The notes: generated by a model not told the origin, from the sequence alone. Counted from the stretch's first letter, positions 9,504-19,014 are shown. The stretch: 64,000 nucleotides of DNA from JABDKJ01 sp964609215 (GCA_964609215.1 CAZSQZ010000001.1:372001-436000), one strand, 5' to 3'. Numbers and translations are program-made.

Positions 9504-9916
9504 TTGTCTAGTGGCAAATAGGCGATTGCTTTTATTTCTATTAGTAAATTAGGATGAGGTAATTGATGAACAGCAACGGTTGTTCGGGTAGGCCCTTCAT
9601 AATTAAAAAATTCACCATAAACAGCGTTATAGCCCTTAAAATCCTTCATGTCAACAAGGAATGTTGTAATGTCAATAAGGTCTTTTAAATCCGCATTCAT
9701 CGAAGCCAAAAGCTTTTCAATATTTTGAATGACCGCCCTAGTTTGTTCTTCTATGTTCAACACCCAATTTCCAGAGGCATCTTTTTCTGCTCCAACATGC
9801 GTGTTGTCTGGTCTTCTGCTGCTCGTTCCGGAAACATATATAAAATCACCCACTCTCTTTACATGAGGATAATTTCCTAAAGGCTGTGCGCTTTTTTCAA
9901 GAACCTTACTTTTCAT
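9500..9916 (-). CDS. RidA/YjgF-family protein, probable 2-aminomuconate deaminase
   Basis: A 138-residue RidA-family enzyme. It shows the family signature YVSGTSSRRPDNTHVGAEKDASGNWV, RAVIQNIEKLLASMNADLKDLIDITTFL, and the active-site Arg region YEGPTRTTVAVHQLPHPNLLIEIKAIAYL. RidA proteins trimerise and hydrolyse enamine/imine intermediates. Encoded between kynurenine monooxygenase and an aminomuconate-semialdehyde-type dehydrogenase, it most likely deaminates 2-aminomuconate (AmnD-like role); a general RidA role is the alternative. It lies 4 bp after kmo and overlaps the ALDH start. Confidence 0.85.
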   Translation of the reverse strand: MKSKVLEKSAQPLGNYPHVKRVGDFIYVSGTSSRRPDNTHVGAEKDASGNWVLNIEEQTRAVIQNIEKLLASMNADLKDLIDITTFLVDMKDFKGYNAVYGEFFNYEGPTRTTVAVHQLPHPNLLIEIKAIAYLPLDK

Positions 9917-9920
9917 GCTG

Positions 9921-11270
9921 TTAAATACTTAAATTCATTAGTTTCTCATAATACTGTTCTAGAGGAACTTGATCAAAGTTCTCTTTCTCACACATTTCCA
10001 GAAGCATTTTATCTTGATTTCTTCCTCTTTTCATTGCCTCTTCATAGGGAAGTTCTGGCCTGAAAGTAACCAAAGAGTATTTAGAGTAATAATCGGGAAA
10101 TTGCTGCTCTAGCTGCATCTCTATTTTTCTTTTCCTTATGAAAGCAACATCATTGACGTGATCTTTCATCTCGTGAAAATTATCAATAGCTAAATCGGCA
10201 ATTGCATTTGCATTATTTATACGAGCTGTCTCAAAGTCTTTAAAAAGGGTTTCCCAGCTGGCCCCATGTTTCTCCAAAAGCTCATCAAAGACCCGCACAT
10301 CTTCAAGGCTAGAGTTCATGCCCTGGCCATAAAAGGGAACAATAGCATGGGAAGCATCACCCATTATCAGGGCCTTGCCAAAGGCTTGCCACGGCTTACA
10401 TTTAATGGTTCCAAGAGTACCCGTTGGGTTCTCAAAATACTCCTCTTTGTAATGAGGAATAAATGGTAACAAACGGGGATAATACTTCTGAAAGAAAGCC
10501 TCTAATTTAGATTCGTCTTGCAAAGCGCGAAATCCCTCTTCCCCATCAAAAGGGTGGAACATAGTAAGTGTAAAACTGCCGTCCATATTTGGGAGAGCAA
10601 TAATCATGAACTCATCCCTTGGCCATATATGCAGTGCTTCTTTATGAATTTTCCAGGAATTATTTTCGCCAGGTAAAATGCTCAACTCCTTATAACCAGA
10701 GCGCAGGAAATCCTGAGAATAATTAAACAACAATTCTGTGGTGTGACCCATCATTGCTCTTCTTACAGCTGATCCTGCCCCATCAGTACCAATTACTACA
10801 GCTCCAGAATCACTTTTAGATTCTCCATTTTGCGTATAACTTATCTGGGCATTTTTTAAATCTACCGCTGTAACCTTACTTTGAAAATGAAGGGTAACGT
10901 TTTCCAGTTTTCCCACCTCTTTGAGCAACATAATATTCAGGCCAGGACGAGAAACTGAATTGATATAATCATTCGACCTGCCACTATAAGGAGATAAAAA
11001 CGCCTCACCATCCAAAGGGTGAATCATACGGCCTCGCATGGGAATACACTCTTTTAAAATGGTGGATTTCAAACCCGCCCTTTCCAAGGCCATTAAACCT
11101 CTGGAGGAGAGCGCTAGATTAATAGACCTACCCACATCCTTTATGCCCTCTCTCATGTCAGGCATTTTTTCATAGACCTCTATCTTGAAGCCTCTCTTGG
11201 CCAACACAATTGAAAGCAAGGACCCACAAAGCCCAGCCCCTACAATGATTACTTTATCGGAATTTGACAT
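9921..11270 (-). CDS. kmo: Kynurenine 3-monooxygenase
   Basis: FAD-dependent class A hydroxylase of 449 residues, the normal length for KMO. It converts L-kynurenine to 3-hydroxykynurenine with NADPH and O2. Visible motifs: the dinucleotide-binding fold VIIVGAGLCGSLLSIVLAKRG, the DG motif VIGTDGAGSAVRRAMM, and the GD motif LIMGDASHAIVPFYGQGMNSSLEDV, with YGQGMN and the C-terminal helix typical of KMO rather than other hydroxylases. It sits 5 bp after kynU and 4 bp before RidA in one operon for tryptophan/kynurenine breakdown. Confidence 0.94.
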   Translation of the reverse strand: MSNSDKVIIVGAGLCGSLLSIVLAKRGFKIEVYEKMPDMREGIKDVGRSINLALSSRGLMALERAGLKSTILKECIPMRGRMIHPLDGEAFLSPYSGRSNDYINSVSRPGLNIMLLKEVGKLENVTLHFQSKVTAVDLKNAQISYTQNGESKSDSGAVVIGTDGAGSAVRRAMMGHTTELLFNYSQDFLRSGYKELSILPGENNSWKIHKEALHIWPRDEFMIIALPNMDGSFTLTMFHPFDGEEGFRALQDESKLEAFFQKYYPRLLPFIPHYKEEYFENPTGTLGTIKCKPWQAFGKALIMGDASHAIVPFYGQGMNSSLEDVRVFDELLEKHGASWETLFKDFETARINNANAIADLAIDNFHEMKDHVNDVAFIRKRKIEMQLEQQFPDYYSKYSLVTFRPELPYEEAMKRGRNQDKMLLEMCEKENFDQVPLEQYYEKLMNLSI

Positions 11271-11275
11271 TGTTT

Positions 11276-12562
11276 TTAGTTTTCAATTGCTTCTTTTAAA
11301 ATGCTATAAAAATGAAATACATCTTCATATGAATTGTACATTGGAACCGGAGCAACCCTTATTACGTCTGGCTCTCTCCAGTCAGCAATAACGCCTTTTT
11401 CAGTAACGATATCAAAAAGCTTTTTGTCTGCATTTTTAACTCTAATGGAAAGTTGAGAACCTCTTTTCTCAGGATCTTTGGGTGTTATAATATCAACAAC
11501 ATCATCACCTAATGATTGAACCAAAAACTCAAGAAAACCGGTTAAAGAAATCGCTTTTTTCCTCAAGTTTTTAATGCCCACCTCATCAAATAATTTCAAG
11601 GAAGACCAAACAGCAACCATGCTCAAAATAGGAGGGTTGCTCAATTGCCAAGCCTCAATTCCAGGAATAGGTTCAAAAGCGTCTCTCATTTTAAAACGCG
11701 TTTCTTTTTTATGGCCCCACCAACCTTCAAATCGAGGCATATTTTCATCATGAGCGTGACGTTCATGCACAAAGGCTCCTCCCAAACTTCCTGGTCCGGA
11801 ATTCAAGTATTTATAATTGCACCACACCGCAAAATCGCATCCAGAATCGTGTAATTCTAAGGGAACATTCCCCGCACCATGTGCACAATCAAAACCCACA
11901 TAACAACCCTTTTCATGACCCCATTCAGAGATCTTTTTCATGTCAAAATACTGACCCGTGTAGTAGTTGGTATTACCCAACATAACTAAAGCCACCTCTT
12001 CTCCTTGTTCATGGATTATTTCTTGAATATCTTCTTCTCTAATAAGCACCTCACCATCTCTGGATTTCAGCTCTATTAAACATTCCTTAGGATCGAAACC
12101 GTGAAACCGAATTTGAGATTCTACTGCATATTTATCTGAAGGAAAAGCATCCGCCTCTATTATGATTTTGTTTCTTTTAGAAGTCGGTCTATAAAAAGAG
12201 ACCATCATTAAATGAAGGTTAACGGTAAGCGTATTCATTACCACAACCTCAATAAGCTTTGCGCCTACCACTTTGGACATTGCTTCCGTCAGAAACTCAT
12301 GATAGGGCATCCAGGGATTTTTCGCATGAAAATGACCTTCAACACCTAAATTTTTCCAATCACTTAATTCCTGCAAAACATTTTCTTCAGTGCTTTTGGG
12401 CTGAAGACCTAAAGAATTTCCGCATAAATAAACATAAGGCTCTCCATTTTCTTTTTTGGGAAGATGAAATTGAGAACGGTAGTGCTTTAAAGGATCTGCA
12501 TTATCTAGGCCCCTTGCGTACTCTAAGTTTATCTCGTGCTTTATAATCTCAGTCTGACTCAT
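11276..12562 (-). CDS. kynU: Kynureninase
   Basis: PLP-dependent hydrolase of about 428 residues. It cleaves (3-hydroxy)kynurenine to (3-hydroxy)anthranilate and alanine. Motifs: the N-terminal YLCGNSLGLQPKST, HFHAKNPWMPYHE, the PLP-contact region GFDCAHGAGNVPLELHDSGCDFAVWCNYKYLNSGPGS containing the Schiff-base Lys in the NYKY segment, and GWWGHKKETRF. The ATG at 12562 is chosen over a TTG at 12565. First gene of the four-gene operon. Tryptophan dioxygenase, formamidase, HAAO and ACMSD are not in the window and would have to be elsewhere. Confidence 0.96.
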   Translation of the reverse strand: MSQTEIIKHEINLEYARGLDNADPLKHYRSQFHLPKKENGEPYVYLCGNSLGLQPKSTEENVLQELSDWKNLGVEGHFHAKNPWMPYHEFLTEAMSKVVGAKLIEVVVMNTLTVNLHLMMVSFYRPTSKRNKIIIEADAFPSDKYAVESQIRFHGFDPKECLIELKSRDGEVLIREEDIQEIIHEQGEEVALVMLGNTNYYTGQYFDMKKISEWGHEKGCYVGFDCAHGAGNVPLELHDSGCDFAVWCNYKYLNSGPGSLGGAFVHERHAHDENMPRFEGWWGHKKETRFKMRDAFEPIPGIEAWQLSNPPILSMVAVWSSLKLFDEVGIKNLRKKAISLTGFLEFLVQSLGDDVVDIITPKDPEKRGSQLSIRVKNADKKLFDIVTEKGVIADWREPDVIRVAPVPMYNSYEDVFHFYSILKEAIEN

Positions 12563-12635
12563 CAATTTAGCTAGGGATTAAAGGTTTAACTTTTTTTTTG
12601 ATTGGCAAAGTGAGATGGTAAAAGGTATTAAATAA

Positions 12636-12660
12636 AAAAACCCTGCAACAGGCAGGGTTT
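12636..12660 (-). terminator. Intrinsic terminator downstream of the oldest tRNA 3' copy
   Basis: Stem AAACCCTGC/GCAGGGTTT with a 5-nt loop. On the minus strand it is followed by a run of seven T. It lies just downstream of the degenerate tRNA 3' copy at 12665-12711, where a tRNA terminator would be expected, and differs from the terminators after the other two copies. Confidence 0.8.
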
Positions 12661-12664
12661 AAAT

Positions 12665-12711
12665 GTGGGCCCACATGGGCTCGAACAGTGGGCCCCTAGA
12701 TTATGAATCAG
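12665..12711 (-). repeat. Degenerate tRNA 3' fragment (old attachment-site copy)
   Basis: 47 bases matching nucleotides 29-74 of the tRNA at 52920-52993 plus one flanking base, at 41 of 47 positions without gaps. The last 22 bases of the tRNA (acceptor/T-arm end) are identical; all six differences fall in the T-stem 5' strand, variable loop and anticodon arm. No 5' half follows, so it cannot encode a tRNA. Read as the chromosomal remnant displaced by the first integration, drifting since then without selection. Confidence 0.85.
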
Positions 12712-12921
12712 AAGATTACGGACTTGCAATAAAAACGGGAAAAGAAATTACCACCACCAAGACCGATCACGAAAGCTGAACAGTGGAACATGGAAATTTT
12801 CGATAGTGTTGTCTTGCTAGTGTGTTTCTTTTGTTTGAGAGAGTAGATGCATGAAAAAGAGCAGAGGCTCCTTATTTCAACGTTTATTGTGTTGGGCCGG
12901 TTTACATATGTACTTCAAAAA

Positions 12922-12952
12922 TTGGTGAATCTTTAAGAATTTATTATACTTG
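12922..12952 (+). promoter_or_regulatory. Candidate Bacteroidota promoter for the OmpH-like gene
   Basis: TTG at 12922-12924 and TATACTTG at 12945-12952, spaced by 20 bp. This resembles the TTTG / TAnnTTTG arrangement with one mismatch in the -7 box. The predicted start is about 17-20 bp before the ATG at 12976. The rest of 12712-12975 shows no gene. Confidence 0.35.
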
Positions 12953-12975
12953 GCATAAGAAAACTAAAGTGATGT

Positions 12976-13494
12976 ATGAATAAGTACTACTGGTTCTTAT
13001 TGGTCGCAGTTGTTGCTGGATTTTCATTTTTACTAGGACAGCGCAATGGAAATTTGCGTTTGGCTTATGTTAATTCTGCTGTGCTTGTTGAATCTTATGA
13101 AGGAACAAAGTTAGCTAGAGAAAAACTCAATGCAGAATCCAATATACTTGCGATGAGATTGGATACTTTGAGGATGGAGTTTGAAGAAATTCAGAAGATA
13201 TATATGGAAGAGGAATCTACCATGTCCAAAAAAGAAAAAGAATTACAAATTGAATTACTTAGAACAAAGGGGTCACAGGTAGAGGGTTATCAAAACATGA
13301 TGATTGATAAAGTGCGTGAAAGAGAAAGTAAAGTGATGTCAGAAATTCGTAATCATATAGACTCTAAAATTAAATCTTATGCTCAGGAGCGGGGATATGT
13401 CCTTATTTTAGGCGCAAACGGGACAGGTAATGTGGTCTACGGGGATCAATCCATTGATATAACACAAGAATTGGTGCAATTAGTAAATTCATGA
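12976..13494 (+). CDS. OmpH/Skp-like coiled-coil protein
   Basis: 172 residues with an N-terminal membrane/signal segment (WFLLVAVVAGFSFLLG), then LRLAYVNSAVLVESYEGTK. That opening is characteristic of OmpH/Skp proteins, which start their mature part with a IAYVDxxxxxxxY strand. A long charged coiled coil (about 50-130) and a final strand VLILGANGTGNVVYGDQSIDIT follow. Skp-type proteins are periplasmic chaperones for outer-membrane proteins. Here it is the first gene of the RHS island and overlaps the next lipoprotein gene by 4 bp, so it may assist export of the large island proteins. That role is inferred from position. Confidence 0.75.
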   Translation: MNKYYWFLLVAVVAGFSFLLGQRNGNLRLAYVNSAVLVESYEGTKLAREKLNAESNILAMRLDTLRMEFEEIQKIYMEEESTMSKKEKELQIELLRTKGSQVEGYQNMMIDKVRERESKVMSEIRNHIDSKIKSYAQERGYVLILGANGTGNVVYGDQSIDITQELVQLVNS

Positions 13495-13685
13495 GAAATA
13501 TTGCCGTCACTTTAGGATTAATTACATTGCTTTCATGTTCGTTTAACAAGCATGAAAAAAAAGATGGAGTTTTATTAGAATATAGTGGCAGCATAGACTC
13601 ACTCCTAAATTATACGGTAGCGTCCATTTCTCCAGAGTTGATTCCGAACATAGATTCTGTAGAAGATGGCGATTTTTTTTCTTAA
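13491..13685 (+). CDS. Small lipoprotein (possibly the N-terminal part of a frameshifted gene)
   Basis: 64 residues with a lipoprotein signal (MRNIAVTLGLITLLSC, lipobox LLSC). It overlaps the OmpH-like gene by 4 bp and ends in a TAATG junction with the next ORF. Just before the stop is a run of eight T (13673-13680). One additional T would join this ORF in frame to the following 104-codon ORF, giving a lipoprotein of about 169 residues. It is unclear whether these are two coupled genes, a slippage site or a base-calling error. Function unknown. Confidence 0.55.
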   Translation: MRNIAVTLGLITLLSCSFNKHEKKDGVLLEYSGSIDSLLNYTVASISPELIPNIDSVEDGDFFS

Positions 13686-13999
13686 TGAAATTTAGTTCAC
13701 ATGGTTCGGATTTAGCCTCCTTATCAGCCAAGAACCCTGATATTTTTAATGAGGTTTCACACAATTTGAATTTTCGAAATGAGGGTTTAATTGAATGGGT
13801 TATTGATGGCGAATCCTATTATCCAAGCTGGTTTTATAATCAACCAAATTTGGGCACCTTTCCTCAAACGATTTTTTTAATGTGCTTTAAGGTTTCAAAG
13901 AAAGTACCTAATACTACCTATTTTAAATTCAACTTTGGCAAAATAGGGTTGAACGATTATGAGGTAAATTTTAACTCAGATTTTAAAAAGATAGAATAA
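13685..13999 (+). CDS. Small protein without signal peptide, coupled to the preceding lipoprotein
   Basis: 104 codons starting at an ATG that shares one base with the preceding TAA stop. It has no signal peptide although the genes on both sides have one, which favours this being the C-terminal half of the preceding lipoprotein. The sequence is rich in aromatic and Asn residues (SYYPSWFYNQPNLGTFPQTIFLMCF). No family recognised. It ends 4 bp before the first large RHS-locus gene, so it belongs to the same operon. Confidence 0.5.
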   Translation: MKFSSHGSDLASLSAKNPDIFNEVSHNLNFRNEGLIEWVIDGESYYPSWFYNQPNLGTFPQTIFLMCFKVSKKVPNTTYFKFNFGKIGLNDYEVNFNSDFKKIE

Positions 14000-14003
14000 C
14001 AAT

Positions 14004-17000
14004 ATGAAGATTGAAATTCCTAATTCAAGGCAAAAACGACTAAAAAGGGCAAGTAAATTTCTTCTCCTTTTATTCTTATTTGACATAGCTCAACCTTCCT
14101 TGGTTTTCGCATTGACTTCGCAGCACCAGCCGGAGTTTACGTCATATGAACCCACACACAATACCGATGTCGTTGATCTTTTAACAGGTGACTTTACTTA
14201 TACGATTCCACTTCTAGAGGTGCCAAGCCCAGAGGGTGGATTTAGCTTTCCTCTAGCATATCATTCAGGTATCGAGGTAGATCAAGAAGCTTCATGGGTC
14301 GGACTGGGATGGAGCCTGAATCCAGGAGCTATAGTTAGGAATGTTCGGGAGTACCCAGATGATTTTGATGGCCAATCTATTGTATCCGAAATGCATGACC
14401 CAGGAGGGCACGGTTATGCATTGAACCTATTGTTAGGGTCTTATTCCTATGATTCGGAAAAAGGCTCAGGAGGCTCTATAGGTCTTGGAAGCCTTGGAAG
14501 TATCGGATTCGGTACACAATCTGGGCTGACCATTTTGGGCTTGAATGCTGAAAATTCTCTGGCGCAAAATGCAGTTGGATTGGGTATGGCAATGGTAGGA
14601 TTGGCTCTTGGAGGAGCTTTTAGTGAAGGGGCCACTTTCAAAGCCAATGTTCTAGGAATAGGTGAGGCTACAAATGTGACTGATGGTATGTCAGCTGCTT
14701 CTTCTGCAATTGGAATTGGAACAGCTTTAGCATCAGGTGCAATTAGTTCATCTGTTACGAATGTAAATAATTGGACCACTAAGAAGAGAAGTTACTTCTT
14801 CTATAGTGATTACGAATACTACTTGGATTTCACAAGAACAAATAATGCTTATGGTAGTTTGCATTTAGAACGAGCATATGATGGTGGTTATACATCAGGT
14901 AGTGGTCCAGAAAGCAAAAATGGTTCTAGCGGATCAAGTGAGGTAGCAGGCAAATTCTATAGTGCTAATAATACATCTGATGTAACGGATTGTTCCACTG
15001 AAATTATTGATAATAGAGCTTGGACAATTGCTCCCGTGCATACAACTTATGATAATTACAGGGTTATGGGCGGAAGTGTTTCTGGAAGTATTCAACCTTA
15101 TAGGCATGAAATAGGTTCTCACAGCTATCCGGTGGGTGGTCAGACGCAAGGCCATAGACCTTATTTTCTTACAAAATTTCTTGACTATGATTACACAGGA
15201 ACACAAGAGGTAGAGCGAGTACCTTTCTATTATCCAGGAGAAGTATCGAACTATTACCTCGGACACCAGCAAGACCCATCTCAGGCTTTGAATGATCCAA
15301 GTCAAATAGGTGTAAATTTTTTGGATCAAGGGACTTATGGCACTTATGAATTGCTAGATTCAAAACTTTTCAGATCAGCTGACAACTCAGCACATAGTTC
15401 GTTCTCAAGAACACATAAATTAGATGGGCTTGATAGAGATGAAGCTTCTCAAGAGAATATGGCTGTAGCCAGAGGAAAGCATGTCAAATGGTTTACATTT
15501 GAGGAAATGGGTTTGGTGAGCTCAAGTAGTCCGTTGAAGAATCTCATAGGAGGATATGAGATAACCGATATGTCAGGCACCGTATATCACTACAAACAAC
15601 CTGTTCTTAATACCGAGCATATTCAATATGATGCAGGGGATGATAATGACTATGCATACACACATATCGAATCAGACTACCCGGTAATGTGGCTATTGAC
15701 AGGAATTACGGGGCCCGACTATGTCGATCGGAATTTGAATGGAGAATTAGATTTATCGGACTGGGGAAGGTGGGTTGCTTTCGAATATGGCAAACTCAAC
15801 AATAACTTCGGGTATCGCTCACCTTATTCTGGTGATTCAGTCGATGATCTGGTAACCGCAAGCGGGTTGACGGAAGATAAGTTCTTCTATGGAGAAAGAG
15901 AATCTTTTTATTTGAATTCGATAAGAACACGAACCCATACTGCACTTTTTATAAAAGAAGAGAGAATCGATAGCAAAGGAGCTAGACAAGAGGGGTTCTG
16001 GAATAGCGATCATACTAAATCCAATGTTTCCTTGAAGCTCAATGATATTCTCCTTTATGATAATGAGCGTTTGAACGAGACTTTAGGGTCTCTGGATGAT
16101 CTTCAATCCATCAATTCTTATACAAATGGAAGGGGGGATGATTATTCCATGATTCTTGATGTTGATGATTTTAGTACAGCTAGTTGGGAAACGGCCAAAG
16201 AGAATTGCGTTAAGAGGATATCCTTCGGATATGAGACCCCATCTAATAGTTTGTGTTCTAAAACATTGAACTCTTTTGCTTCAGCAGATAACCCGCCAGT
16301 GAGCGGGGATCATGAGAACACGGGAAAACTCACGCTCAACAGCGTGTCATTTTATGCTTCTGATGACATCAAGCTTCAACCGGATTATGAATTCGCCTAC
16401 GGTTCTAATCCTGACTACGATAAAGATCATATCGATGCATGGGGCTTGTACAAAGATTTTGGCGAAGAAGAAGTCATCGTTCATGAATGGGACGCCAGTC
16501 AGCAGACGTGGAATTTTTACTTTAATCCGTTGAAGCCTAAAAGAGCCTCAGGAAATGGAGACGATTGGTGTTTGAACACCATTCTTACGCCCAGCGGAAG
16601 TCAATTGGAAATTAGTTACGAAAGAGATGATTTCAGGTCGATTTCAGGCCACGCTGCTAAAAGAACTTTCAAAGCAAACCAAACATACCATGCAATGGGT
16701 AAGTTATATTTTGATGACGTATATGCTTTCAATCCCATAGATCATTTTACTGTAGGACAAGAAATTAGAGTACACCGCCCAATGAATCCGAACAGTCAGG
16801 CTACCGTCAAAAGCAATGGAGAATCCCCCTGTGATCAATTCGTTGAATTGCCCTTTGAACAGCACATCACCGCTGTTGGTGCGAATTGGATTGCAATTGA
16901 TAATCCTATTGCGCTCAATGGTGATAACGGAGCAGCATACAATGAGCATCTTTGCATAAACGATGCAAGTTCATGGAATATGTCCAAAGAACCAGAACAT

Positions 17001-18998
17001 GTATTCCATGGAGGTGTTGAAATCTCTTTTGTTGAAGACAATATGGAAGGAGGCGATGTTCGGGTCAAAGAAGTAACATCCACAGATTTACTGGGTAAAT
17101 CTTATACTACCGCCTACAGATATACGGAAGATGGAACGGTAAATGGAAAATCTTCAGGAGTTATTGCCCAGAATCCCAGAGAGCTAAGAACTTTCGATCA
17201 TTCTTTCTATCATGACTACGATTTCCCATTCACACCAGTCATGTATGAGAAAGTCACTGTCTTGAGTGGCTACGTTTCGGATGCCGATTATTTGACTAGC
17301 CAAGTATATCATTTCACTACCCCTCATTATACAATGGTCCAGAACTCATCTTATCAAGAGTATGATGGTGCATCCAGCAATATCAGTAACCATATCCATA
17401 AGAATTATCACAAAGTTGTTGAGGTAAATACTAGCAAGATGGGGAGATTGGAGTCAATCGAGAACTATAATTTAGAAGGACATTTGCTTGGTTCCAGTCA
17501 CTATGGTTATGTTGATGATGGAGATGATCGATTTAATGATCTTGGAACATACACGGATGGAAATCTATTTGCGGAATTTTATAATCCAAATTATTACGAT
17601 AGTGACCCCGACAATCAAGGCAATGGCGAAAACCAATATTTGAAATTGTTTAGGACTACCAAAAAGTATAATCCCAATATTCTCTATTCTGTTCGTCATG
17701 AATCTGGCCAACAGGTCAAAGAAGTCACCAATACCGAATACGATCTTATTACAGGTGCTGTTTTGGAAACTCAATATAAAGATGCTTTCGGTCAGTTATT
17801 CAGAACTAAGATGACTCCAGCTCATCATTACTACTCGGAAATGGGGAGTAAATATGTGAATCCCACGTCACAGAATATGCTATCCCAACCTGCATCAGAA
17901 TATTTATATGCTAGCAATGGGATAGGATGGGATGTGGTAAGTGCTTCTGTTCAGACCTGGTCTGATGATATCCCATACAGGAGGCTTGATAATGCAAATG
18001 ATATATATGTTACGGTAAATGATCCTGGAATATGGCGGAAGCATAAGGCCTATGTTTGGAAGGGGAATTTAAATCCAGACGGAACCTATTTGGATTCTGG
18101 CCCAAGTCCATTCGAGGATTTCGAAGCGAGTCATTTCTTGGATCAACAGTTGCCACCTTCCAAATGGATAAATACTAGTACTGTGAATTTAGTCGATGAC
18201 TATTCCTCTCCGTTGGAGGTGGTCTATATTGATAGTAGAGCCATAGGCACTAAGAAGGGATATGGTGAAGCTTTTTCGACTTCGAATGCGGTTGCCAGAT
18301 ATATGGACTTCGCTTATTCTGGAGCAGAGTCTGAAGTGGTAAGTGGATATTTTGGAAATGAGGTCAAGAAGTCATCCAGTGCCACAATATATGACGTGAA
18401 CAGTGGAGGTGATGATGAGTATGTCCATACGGGTTCTCGTTCTATTGCTGTTTCTGATGGAGAGTTCGGGCTTTCCTTTGACAACACTGAATATGATGCG
18501 AGTACTGGGTATAGGGTTGGTGTTTGGGTGCATGAGGACGGAGCTGATGATGCACAACTGGCTGCTCATATCTTCGATGGAGGAAATACGGTCACAAACG
18601 GATACTTATCGGCTTCCATTGTAGATGGTGAGACCAAAAAGGCTGGAGATTGGTATTATTTGGAACTCGAAGTCCCTTCAGGAGAGGAGGAATCATCCTA
18701 CCTGTCAGCGGATAGGATTGAGTTCAAAGCCTATAATCCTTCTGGTGGAAATGCAGCAACTGTCTACTATGATGATTTTATGATCGTACCGACCAATGGT
18801 CAATTGACGTGCTCTGTTTATGACAAAGAATCTGGGCGAACGCTTGCAACACTTTCGCATCAAGGCCTTGCTACCAAGTATGATTATAATGATGCTGGTC
18901 AATTGACACGCTCTTACCAAGAATTCTTTAATGAACCTAATCGCACTAGAGGTTTTGTAATGACAAACAAATATGAACATAACTACGCAAGAGAATAA
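14004..18998 (+). CDS. Large secreted SpvB/RHS-like protein, first component of the RHS locus
   Basis: 1664 residues. An N-terminal export signal follows a basic stretch (RQKRLKRASKFLLLLFLFDIAQPSLVFA). The next segment, VVDLLTGDFTYTIPLLEVPSPEGGFSFPLAYHSGIEVDQEASWVGLGWSLNPGAIVRNVREYPDDF, is the opening of Bacteroidota RHS/SpvB-like shell proteins. A Gly/Ser/Ala-rich stretch (about 140-260) resembles a hydrophobic or glycine-zipper segment. The remaining body is beta-rich with YD-like elements toward the end (ATKYDYNDAGQLTRSYQEFF). There is no DPxG cleavage motif or toxin tip, so this is probably the shell or carrier half, completed by the gene at 19469. Confidence 0.75.
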   Translation: MKIEIPNSRQKRLKRASKFLLLLFLFDIAQPSLVFALTSQHQPEFTSYEPTHNTDVVDLLTGDFTYTIPLLEVPSPEGGFSFPLAYHSGIEVDQEASWVGLGWSLNPGAIVRNVREYPDDFDGQSIVSEMHDPGGHGYALNLLLGSYSYDSEKGSGGSIGLGSLGSIGFGTQSGLTILGLNAENSLAQNAVGLGMAMVGLALGGAFSEGATFKANVLGIGEATNVTDGMSAASSAIGIGTALASGAISSSVTNVNNWTTKKRSYFFYSDYEYYLDFTRTNNAYGSLHLERAYDGGYTSGSGPESKNGSSGSSEVAGKFYSANNTSDVTDCSTEIIDNRAWTIAPVHTTYDNYRVMGGSVSGSIQPYRHEIGSHSYPVGGQTQGHRPYFLTKFLDYDYTGTQEVERVPFYYPGEVSNYYLGHQQDPSQALNDPSQIGVNFLDQGTYGTYELLDSKLFRSADNSAHSSFSRTHKLDGLDRDEASQENMAVARGKHVKWFTFEEMGLVSSSSPLKNLIGGYEITDMSGTVYHYKQPVLNTEHIQYDAGDDNDYAYTHIESDYPVMWLLTGITGPDYVDRNLNGELDLSDWGRWVAFEYGKLNNNFGYRSPYSGDSVDDLVTASGLTEDKFFYGERESFYLNSIRTRTHTALFIKEERIDSKGARQEGFWNSDHTKSNVSLKLNDILLYDNERLNETLGSLDDLQSINSYTNGRGDDYSMILDVDDFSTASWETAKENCVKRISFGYETPSNSLCSKTLNSFASADNPPVSGDHENTGKLTLNSVSFYASDDIKLQPDYEFAYGSNPDYDKDHIDAWGLYKDFGEEEVIVHEWDASQQTWNFYFNPLKPKRASGNGDDWCLNTILTPSGSQLEISYERDDFRSISGHAAKRTFKANQTYHAMGKLYFDDVYAFNPIDHFTVGQEIRVHRPMNPNSQATVKSNGESPCDQFVELPFEQHITAVGANWIAIDNPIALNGDNGAAYNEHLCINDASSWNMSKEPEHVFHGGVEISFVEDNMEGGDVRVKEVTSTDLLGKSYTTAYRYTEDGTVNGKSSGVIAQNPRELRTFDHSFYHDYDFPFTPVMYEKVTVLSGYVSDADYLTSQVYHFTTPHYTMVQNSSYQEYDGASSNISNHIHKNYHKVVEVNTSKMGRLESIENYNLEGHLLGSSHYGYVDDGDDRFNDLGTYTDGNLFAEFYNPNYYDSDPDNQGNGENQYLKLFRTTKKYNPNILYSVRHESGQQVKEVTNTEYDLITGAVLETQYKDAFGQLFRTKMTPAHHYYSEMGSKYVNPTSQNMLSQPASEYLYASNGIGWDVVSASVQTWSDDIPYRRLDNANDIYVTVNDPGIWRKHKAYVWKGNLNPDGTYLDSGPSPFEDFEASHFLDQQLPPSKWINTSTVNLVDDYSSPLEVVYIDSRAIGTKKGYGEAFSTSNAVARYMDFAYSGAESEVVSGYFGNEVKKSSSATIYDVNSGGDDEYVHTGSRSIAVSDGEFGLSFDNTEYDASTGYRVGVWVHEDGADDAQLAAHIFDGGNTVTNGYLSASIVDGETKKAGDWYYLELEVPSGEEESSYLSADRIEFKAYNPSGGNAATVYYDDFMIVPTNGQLTCSVYDKESGRTLATLSHQGLATKYDYNDAGQLTRSYQEFFNEPNRTRGFVMTNKYEHNYARE

Positions 18999-19014
18999 TA
19001 TAATTAAGTCAATT

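Noticed and set aside
12605..12613. TCACTTTG on the minus strand as the kynU promoter -7 box
   Set aside because: One mismatch in the box and no TTTG at a suitable distance upstream; insufficient support.
12665..12740. Possible second tRNA gene on the minus strand
   Set aside because: Only the 3' part (nucleotides 29-74) is present, the T-stem is altered, and no D-arm or 5' acceptor strand follows; it is an attachment remnant.
14447..14779. Minus-strand ORF of 110 codons inside the first RHS-locus gene
   Set aside because: It lies antisense to the glycine/alanine-rich stretch of a long, coherent reading frame; its proline/alanine-rich translation is a composition artefact.
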